This document shows positions 5,362 to 9,674 of a stretch of 9,674 nt of DNA, in pieces (position 1 is the stretch's first letter; every line of letters begins with the position of its first letter). Below the pieces are notes generated by a model, which was given only the letters and a program-made list of their open reading frames with translations, ran no database searches and was not told where the DNA came from. A program made the translations under genes and the position numbers. This DNA comes from JANNSW01 sp031431235 (GTDB taxonomy: Bacteria; Pseudomonadota; Alphaproteobacteria; Rhizobiales; Hyphomicrobiaceae): NCBI GenBank assembly GCA_031431235.1, contig JANPDA010000449.1:1-9674 (forward strand). Reading direction: 5' to 3'.

Positions 5362-7032
5362 ATGCCGCCGACGGCCGACCTCATCATCACCAATGCCCGT
5401 ATCCTCACCATGGACGACGCGGCGCCCCGCGCGGAAGCCGTCGCGGTCAAGGGCAACGAGATCCTGGCGGTCGGCTCCAAGGCCGATGTCGGCGGCCTGA
5501 AAGGCCCCGGCACCCGCGTGTTCGACGCGCAAGGCTCGACCGTCACGCCTGGCCTGATCGAGAGCCACGTTCACATTTTCATGGGCTCGGCCGAGCTGGA
5601 GAACCTCGATCTGGCGCCCGTCCAGGGGATCGACAATCTGACGAAGGCCGTGCGCGCGTTCGCAGCCGAGCGCCCGAGCCAGAAGCTCGTCTACGCCAAC
5701 TCGGTCGCCTACAACGTGATCGGCGACGGCGTCTATGTCACACGCCAGGATCTCGACGAGGTGCTGCCCGACCGGCCGTTCGCCATGATGGGGACCGATC
5801 ACCACACGGTGTGGGCGAACACCAAGGCGCTCGAGCTGGCGGGCATACTGCGCGGCGGCGAGGTGCCGACCGGCTCGGAGATCGTGCTGGCCGCGGACGG
5901 CACGGCGACGGGCGAGCTGCGCGAGCCGGGCGCCTTCCGCCATGTGCTGGCCCATACGCGTACGGCGGGCCGCGACTCCGTCGGCTTCACCGACGCAGCC
6001 GAGCCGAGCCCGCCGCCCAGCGCGGCCGAGCGCACATCCGACAAGGAGATCCTGAAGCGCGGCATGACGTATTGCGCCTCCTTCGGCTTCACCAGCGTCC
6101 ACAACATGGACGGCAATTTCTACACCCTCGAGCTCTGCGAGGAGATCGACCGGGCGGGCGACTTCACGATCCGGGTGCAGAGCCCCTTCCACATGAAGAA
6201 CTATTTCCCGCTGTCGAGGCTGACCGAGGATGCGGTCGAGATGCGGCGGCGCTTCGCCTCCGAGCGCGTCTACTCGGGGCGGGTCAAACTCTTCATGGAC
6301 GGCGTGATGGAGAATTGGACCGCGCTGACGCTGGAGGAATACCCCGACAAGCCCGGCTGCTTCGGCGATCCGAACTTTTCCGCCGAGCAGTGGAGCGAGA
6401 TCGCGATCGAGGCGGACCGCCTCGGGCTGCAGCTCGACGTGCACGCGATCGCCGATGGCGCGCAGCGCCGCACGCTCGACGGCTTTGCGGCGGCGATCAA
6501 GGCCAACGGCCGGCGCGACAGCCGCCATCGCATCGAGCATGTGGAGGTGATCGACCCGGCCGACATTCCGCGCTTCCGCGAGCTGGGGGTGATCGCCTCG
6601 ATGCAGACGACGCATGTGCCCGGCATCGTGTTCCCCGCCTGGCCGGGGATCGCACGCATCCGCGACCGCCAGCTTCCCTATGCCTATGCCTGGAGCAGTT
6701 TGCGCGAGGTCTCGCCCGCCATGCCGTTTTCCAGCGACTGGCCGGTGTCCCCGATCGCGCCGATGCTCTCGTTCAAGGCCGGCATGGTGCGCGAGGCGTT
6801 CGAGCCGGGCATGCCCAGTCATCGGCAAACGCTGATGCAGATGATCGCCGGCTACACCAAGGACGGCGCCTACACGGAGTTTGCGGAAGCGCGCAAGGGC
6901 CGCCTGAAGCCCGGCATGCTCGCCGACATTGCCGTGTTCTCGGCGGACCTGGAGAAGGTCGATCCGATGGCGCTGACCGACGTGAAGGCCGTGCTGACGG
7001 TCGTCGATGGACGGGTGACGCACGAGGCGTAG
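5362..7032 (+). CDS. Amidohydrolase family 3 (YtcJ-like) metal-dependent hydrolase
   Basis: The 556-aa protein belongs to the YtcJ/N-substituted formamide deformylase-like branch of the amidohydrolase superfamily, which hydrolyses C-N bonds of amides with a metal-dependent TIM barrel. The small beta-sandwich start (ADLIITNARILTMD) leads into the first metal motif PGLIESHVHIF with His69 and His71. Then come Lys309 in VKLFMDG (the bridging-lysine position), His361 in DVHAIADGA, His393 in HRIEHVEVI, and Asp459 in SSDWPVSP. All expected ligand positions appear intact. The C-terminal RLKPGMLADIAVFSADL and VLTVVDGRVTHEA complete the sandwich domain. The ATG at 5362 has a GGAG RBS 7 nt upstream. No signal peptide is seen. 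The substrate is unknown. Divergence from an N-demethylating flavoenzyme suggests a shared role in catabolism of nitrogenous organic compounds (inference). Confidence 0.9.
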   Translation: MPPTADLIITNARILTMDDAAPRAEAVAVKGNEILAVGSKADVGGLKGPGTRVFDAQGSTVTPGLIESHVHIFMGSAELENLDLAPVQGIDNLTKAVRAFAAERPSQKLVYANSVAYNVIGDGVYVTRQDLDEVLPDRPFAMMGTDHHTVWANTKALELAGILRGGEVPTGSEIVLAADGTATGELREPGAFRHVLAHTRTAGRDSVGFTDAAEPSPPPSAAERTSDKEILKRGMTYCASFGFTSVHNMDGNFYTLELCEEIDRAGDFTIRVQSPFHMKNYFPLSRLTEDAVEMRRRFASERVYSGRVKLFMDGVMENWTALTLEEYPDKPGCFGDPNFSAEQWSEIAIEADRLGLQLDVHAIADGAQRRTLDGFAAAIKANGRRDSRHRIEHVEVIDPADIPRFRELGVIASMQTTHVPGIVFPAWPGIARIRDRQLPYAYAWSSLREVSPAMPFSSDWPVSPIAPMLSFKAGMVREAFEPGMPSHRQTLMQMIAGYTKDGAYTEFAEARKGRLKPGMLADIAVFSADLEKVDPMALTDVKAVLTVVDGRVTHEA

Positions 7033-7041
7033 CGGTTGGGT

Positions 7042-7084
7042 CACCTTGGGCTATATGCCGGCGGGTTTCAGCGGCGCCAAGGTG
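7042..7084. terminator. Stem-loop between convergent genes (possible bidirectional terminator)
   Basis: CACCTTGG (7042-7049) pairs perfectly with CCAAGGTG (7077-7084), and the loop contains further G+C pairing potential. It fills the 62-bp gap between the stops of the amidohydrolase and the small exported protein. There is no T-tract on either side, so factor-independent termination is doubtful. Confidence 0.35.
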
Positions 7085-7094
7085 TCCGACCCCG

Positions 7095-7283
7095 CTATTG
7101 GGCAGCCGCCAGAGCGAGCACCAGCCCGCGGCGTCGGTTCTCTTCGAGGATGAGCACATCGCCGTTCGCGTGCGCGAGGACAATGCTGGTCTGATCGAAC
7201 GAGGTGCTCATCTTGTTGGCGGCTGTCGGCAGTGCTGTCAGCAGGGCCACGGCGGTCAAGGCTGCGATTACGGTCTTCTGCAT
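7095..7283 (-). CDS. Small exported protein of unknown function (62 aa)
   Basis: The ATG at 7283 is preceded by a strong RBS (AGGAAGGA, 7 nt spacing), which marks this as a genuine small gene although the same frame stays open further upstream. The N-terminus MQKTVIAALTAVALLTALPT is a classic Sec signal peptide (Lys at position 3, hydrophobic core, ALPTAA cleavage region near residue 22). About 40 mature residues follow: a Ser/Thr-rich part (MSTSFDQTSIVLAHANGD), an acidic-to-basic switch (LEENRRR) and a hydrophobic Ala/Leu tail. There are no cysteines or catalytic motifs. I do not recognise the family. It lies downstream of the L,D-transpeptidase gene in the same orientation, but the terminator between them implies its own promoter. 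A role in the periplasm or at the envelope is inferred from the signal peptide only. Confidence 0.75.
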   Translation of the reverse strand: MQKTVIAALTAVALLTALPTAANKMSTSFDQTSIVLAHANGDVLILEENRRRGLVLALAAAQ

Positions 7284-7452
7284 GGGTTTGTCCTTCCTAG
7301 GTGTTCTTGTTTGTAGACCTACCATGCGCGAACCCTTACGTAGTTGCAATCCAGGGTTGTGATTGTGCTTGGCCGCAAGCAAACGCCTGGTGCGCAGATT
7401 GAATAGATTTTGTGCGAAATCGAGCAGTGGAGCACAGTGCGGCGCGCACACG

Positions 7453-7481
7453 AAAAACCCCCGCTGCACGGGCAGCGGGGG
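7453..7481 (-). terminator. Rho-independent terminator of the L,D-transpeptidase gene
   Basis: On the minus strand a perfect 10-bp GC-rich stem (7472-7481 with 7458-7467) and a 4-nt loop are followed by TTTTT (7457-7453). It begins about 50 nt after the transpeptidase stop. This is the clearest intrinsic terminator in the window, and it also separates that gene from the downstream small exported protein. Confidence 0.92.
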
Positions 7482-7531
7482 GCAAGGACAATCGCGGATT
7501 TGGCCGAGCGATGTTGCGCCCGGCTTCGGGA

Positions 7532-7957
7532 TCAGTGGGTGACCACGATTTTGGTGTTGCCGGCGCCATGGGCCCGGACGAGCGAGAAGAGCCGCGCTGC
7601 ATTGGAGGGATGGAGCCGCACGCAGCCGTGGGAGGCGGGCTGGCCGAGGTTCTTCACATAGCCGGTGCCGTGGATCGCGTAGCCGCCGCGGAAGAAGATC
7701 GAATGGGGCATCGGCGAGTTGTGGTACTTGCGCGAATAGTGCATGCGCTGCAGCGACGTCGGCCGGTAGCTGCCGGTCGGCGTGCGATAGCCGCCGCGCG
7801 CGGTGGAGACCTTCCAGCTGTGGGCGAGCGAGCCGTTCACATAGACGTTCATGGTCTGCGTGGAGATGTCGATCTTGGCGACGACGGAGGCCTGAGCCGC
7901 CAAGGTCGAGCCGAACAGGAGTGCGATGACGGCACATAAAAGCTTCAGAGAGCGCAT
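7532..7957 (-). CDS. L,D-transpeptidase (YkuD domain), small periplasmic form
   Basis: This 141-aa protein is a minimal YkuD-domain L,D-transpeptidase, the cysteine enzyme family that makes 3-3 peptidoglycan cross-links or attaches proteins to peptidoglycan in the periplasm. Residues 1-23 are a Sec signal peptide (MRSLKLLCAVIALLFGSTLA, then AQA). The catalytic domain fills the rest, with TPTGSYRP (59-66), conserved His96 in AIHGTGY, and the signature SHGCVRL (109-115) with His110 and the nucleophile Cys112, followed by the family's Asn119. There is no LysM or other peptidoglycan-binding domain, so it is at the short end of the family. The ATG at 7957 gives a complete signal peptide, though its RBS is weak. 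It is followed by a strong terminator and is probably monocistronic, divergent from the SRAP gene. Confidence 0.93.
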   Translation of the reverse strand: MRSLKLLCAVIALLFGSTLAAQASVVAKIDISTQTMNVYVNGSLAHSWKVSTARGGYRTPTGSYRPTSLQRMHYSRKYHNSPMPHSIFFRGGYAIHGTGYVKNLGQPASHGCVRLHPSNAARLFSLVRAHGAGNTKIVVTH

Positions 7958-7975
7958 TTTGCCAACCCCGGTTAC

Positions 7976-8003
7976 GCGTTACTGATGCGATCAACCATAA
8001 CGC
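7976..8003. promoter_or_regulatory. Inverted repeat in the L,D-transpeptidase/SRAP divergent spacer
   Basis: GCGTTA (7976-7981) and TAACGC (7998-8003) form 6-bp arms separated by 16 bp, 19 bp upstream of the transpeptidase ATG. It could be a regulator site, but arms this short occur by chance. No clear promoter boxes were found in this 194-bp spacer. Confidence 0.25.
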
Positions 8004-8151
8004 CGAGATGCTAACTCACGGTAGATCAAAGGTGAATTCGCACTCAATGTTTGCCTCGGCCTGAAGCAAAAGCGTCACAGGTCGGGCCGGGCCCGCCAAA
8101 GCGCGCGCCGGCGGCTTCCTTGCCCCAGACCGGCAGGGTAGGATCTCGCCC

Positions 8152-8811
8152 ATGTGCAATCTCTATTCGATGACACGTGCCCGCGAGGCCGTGCTCCGTC
8201 TCTTTGAGATCGCCGACAATCGCGCCGAGCAGATCCCGCCTCGATCGGCGATCTTTCCGGGCCATTCAGCGGCTGTCGTGCGTCTCGCCGGTGACGGCGC
8301 GCGCGAGCTCGTCGCCATGAGCTGGGGGTTCGTGCTGCCGCAACCGGGGCGGGCGCCGCGGCGGGTGACGAACGTGCGTGACGACAAGGCGCGCTCCAGC
8401 CCATTCTGGCGCGACTCCTTCCAACGGCGCCGTTGCCTGGTGCCGGCCTCCTCGTTTGCCGAGCCGCGGGAGGTGACGCCGGCGACATGGCACTGGTTTG
8501 GGCTGACCGGCGAGGAGCCGCGCCCGTTGTTCGCCTTCCCCGGCCTCTGGCAACGCCACCAGGGGGCGATCCGCAAAAATGGCGACCCGGTCGAGATCGA
8601 CGTGTTCAGCTTCATGACGACACTGCCCAATGCCCTCGTCGCCACCATCAACCACGAGCGCATGCCGGTGCTGCTGACGACGCAAGCCGAGTTCCAGACC
8701 TGGCTGGGCGGCTCGCCCGAGGCGGCTTTCGGGCTGGTCGAGAGTCTCGCGCCCGGGCAAATGCGCATCGTCCAGGCGGGATTGGCCAAAGAGGATCTGC
8801 TGGGGTCCTGA
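8152..8811 (+). CDS. SRAP-domain protein (YedK/HMCES-type abasic-site DNA-protein crosslinker)
   Basis: The 219-aa protein is a full-length SOS response-associated peptidase (SRAP) family member. These proteins form a covalent crosslink between Cys2 and abasic sites in single-stranded DNA, shielding them during replication. Here the sequence starts MCNLYSM, so Cys2 is exposed after Met removal. Asn74 and Arg76 (VTNVRDDKA), Glu104 (CLVPASSFAEP) and His168 (INHERMP) lie at or near the positions of the Asn75, Glu105 and His160 active-site residues of E. coli YedK. The usual NARAET motif is changed to NVRDDK, a modest divergence. The ATG at 8152 has an AGGA RBS 8 nt upstream, and the need for Cys2 fixes this start. 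It lies 94 bp before purL in the same direction and may share transcription with it. No LexA box was evident upstream. Confidence 0.93.
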   Translation: MCNLYSMTRAREAVLRLFEIADNRAEQIPPRSAIFPGHSAAVVRLAGDGARELVAMSWGFVLPQPGRAPRRVTNVRDDKARSSPFWRDSFQRRRCLVPASSFAEPREVTPATWHWFGLTGEEPRPLFAFPGLWQRHQGAIRKNGDPVEIDVFSFMTTLPNALVATINHERMPVLLTTQAEFQTWLGGSPEAAFGLVESLAPGQMRIVQAGLAKEDLLGS

Positions 8812-8905
8812 TCGATGGGGTGGCGGACCAGGCGCCCGGGCTGGGATTGATCCGCTTCGCCGTCTATAAGCGCCTCATTCGATCAACGAGCTGGAAGCGT
8901 CGGTC

Positions 8906-9674
8906 ATGACCAAGAAGCCCACCAAGCAGACCTCCGCCAAGCGCGGCACGAAGGGCGGCACTGCGCCGGCGCGCGTCGTCGAGCATGGTCTCTCGCCCAC
9001 CGAGTATGGCCGCGTGCTGGAGATCATGGGGCGCGAGCCCTCGCATCTGGAGCTCGGCATCTTCTCGGTGATGTGGAGCGAGCATTGCTCCTACAAGTCG
9101 TCGCGCTTCCACCTCAGGAAGCTGCCGACGGCAGGCAGCCGCGTGATCCAGGGCCCCGGCGAGAATGCAGGCGTCGTCGATTTCGGCGAGGGTCATGCCG
9201 TCGTCTTCAAGATGGAGAGCCACAACCATCCCTCCTTCATCGAGCCCTACCAAGGGGCCGCGACGGGCGTCGGCGGCATCATGCGCGACGTGTTCACCAT
9301 GGGCGCGCGTCCGGTCGCGAATCTGAACGCGTTGCGTTTCGGCGATCCCGAGCACAAGAAGACCCGCCAGCTCGTCTCGGGCGTCGTCTCGGGGATCGGC
9401 GGCTATGGCAATTGCGTCGGCGTCCCCACCGTCGGCGGCGAGACCAATTTCGACCCCGGCTACAATGGCAACATCCTCGTCAACGCCATGTGCATCGGCC
9501 TCGCACGGGCCGACCGCATCTTCTACTCGGCCGCCATGGGCGTCGGGCACCCGGTCGTCTTTGTGGGCTCGAAAACGGGGCGCGACGGCATCCATGGTGC
9601 GACCATGGCGTCGGCCGAGTTCGACGACAAGTCCGACGAGAAGCGACCGACCGTGCAGGTGGGCGACCCCTTCA
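8906..9674 (+). CDS. purL: Phosphoribosylformylglycinamidine synthase subunit II (PurL), N-terminal part
   Basis: The frame opens with ATG at 8906 and runs off the right edge after 256 codons, about a third of a typical 730-760-aa small-type PurL. PurL is the ATP-dependent catalytic subunit of FGAM synthase in de novo purine synthesis; with PurS and PurQ it converts FGAR plus glutamine-derived ammonia to FGAM. Diagnostic motifs are MWSEHCSYKSSR with the conserved His60, GPGENAGVVDFGEGHA, KMESHNHPSFIEPYQGAATG (nucleotide/metal site), RDVFTMGARP and VGGETNFDPGYNGN. The first 25 or so residues are a Lys/Thr-rich, poorly conserved extension before VVEHGLSPTEYGRVLEIMG. A GGAAG RBS lies about 10 nt upstream. 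purQ and purS are not immediately upstream; that place is taken by the SRAP gene. Confidence 0.96.
   Translation, partial: MTKKPTKQTSAKRGTKGGTAPARVVEHGLSPTEYGRVLEIMGREPSHLELGIFSVMWSEHCSYKSSRFHLRKLPTAGSRVIQGPGENAGVVDFGEGHAVVFKMESHNHPSFIEPYQGAATGVGGIMRDVFTMGARPVANLNALRFGDPEHKKTRQLVSGVVSGIGGYGNCVGVPTVGGETNFDPGYNGNILVNAMCIGLARADRIFYSAAMGVGHPVVFVGSKTGRDGIHGATMASAEFDDKSDEKRPTVQVGDPF

Noticed and set aside
5242..7044. A 600-codon minus-strand open frame opposite the amidohydrolase
   Set aside because: Same GC3 shadow effect; all amidohydrolase metal ligands are on the plus strand.
7321..7452. Promoter for the small exported protein
   Set aside because: A TTGCAA hexamer has only a weak CATGGT partner 17 bp downstream; no pair is convincing.
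7095..7994. A 299-codon minus-strand frame spanning the small exported gene, the terminator and the transpeptidase region
   Set aside because: It crosses a strong intrinsic terminator and is out of frame with the transpeptidase. Only its last 62 codons, after a strong RBS, look coding.
8842..8870. Possible purL promoter with TATAAG as -10
   Set aside because: The -10 box is good, but the sequence 17 bp upstream (TGGGAT) is a poor -35, and TTGATC lies only 12 bp away.

Overview
The window is high-GC DNA with dense gene packing, short intergenic gaps, GC-ending codons and very long antisense open frames. Together with the gene content (a dimethylglycine/sarcosine dehydrogenase-type GcvT-fusion flavoenzyme, an SRAP peptidase next to purL, and a minimal L,D-transpeptidase), this suggests the chromosome of an alphaproteobacterium. 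The order assignment (Rhizobiales/Rhodospirillales-like) is inference only.

Left part (1-2700). The tail of an unidentified gene overlaps (ATGA) a divergent alanine racemase-family gene, both on the plus strand. Convergent to them is a minus-strand cassette that reads from about 2650 down to 1301: a sigma70-like promoter with a palindrome in its spacer, a small hypothetical ORF, an XRE-type HTH regulator that overlaps it (toxin-antitoxin-like layout), and a small cupin gene starting 4 nt after the regulator. The cupin gene is broken by an insertion of 164 bp (a 156-bp element plus an 8-bp direct repeat). It lies inside the metal-binding motif 1. Removing exactly 164 bp restores both the frame and a perfect cupin motif. 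The element is built from two tandem hairpins made of four copies of one 15-bp unit. This is the most interesting structure in the window.

Middle part (2701-7032). An 811-aa FAD/folate methylamine-type dehydrogenase (minus) and a 556-aa YtcJ-like amidohydrolase (plus) are divergently transcribed from a 225-bp spacer. The spacer carries a set of AATTGGT boxes at exact 10-bp phasing just upstream of the dehydrogenase, which looks like an operator. The pair suggests catabolism of N-methylated or amide compounds, but the substrate cannot be read from sequence.

Right part (7033-9674). A hairpin lies between the convergent amidohydrolase and a 62-aa exported protein of unknown function. Upstream of the latter is a small periplasmic L,D-transpeptidase with a strong intrinsic terminator. 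Divergent from that is an SRAP (YedK/HMCES-type) abasic-site DNA-protein crosslinking gene. It is followed by the first 256 codons of purL (purine biosynthesis), which runs off the window.
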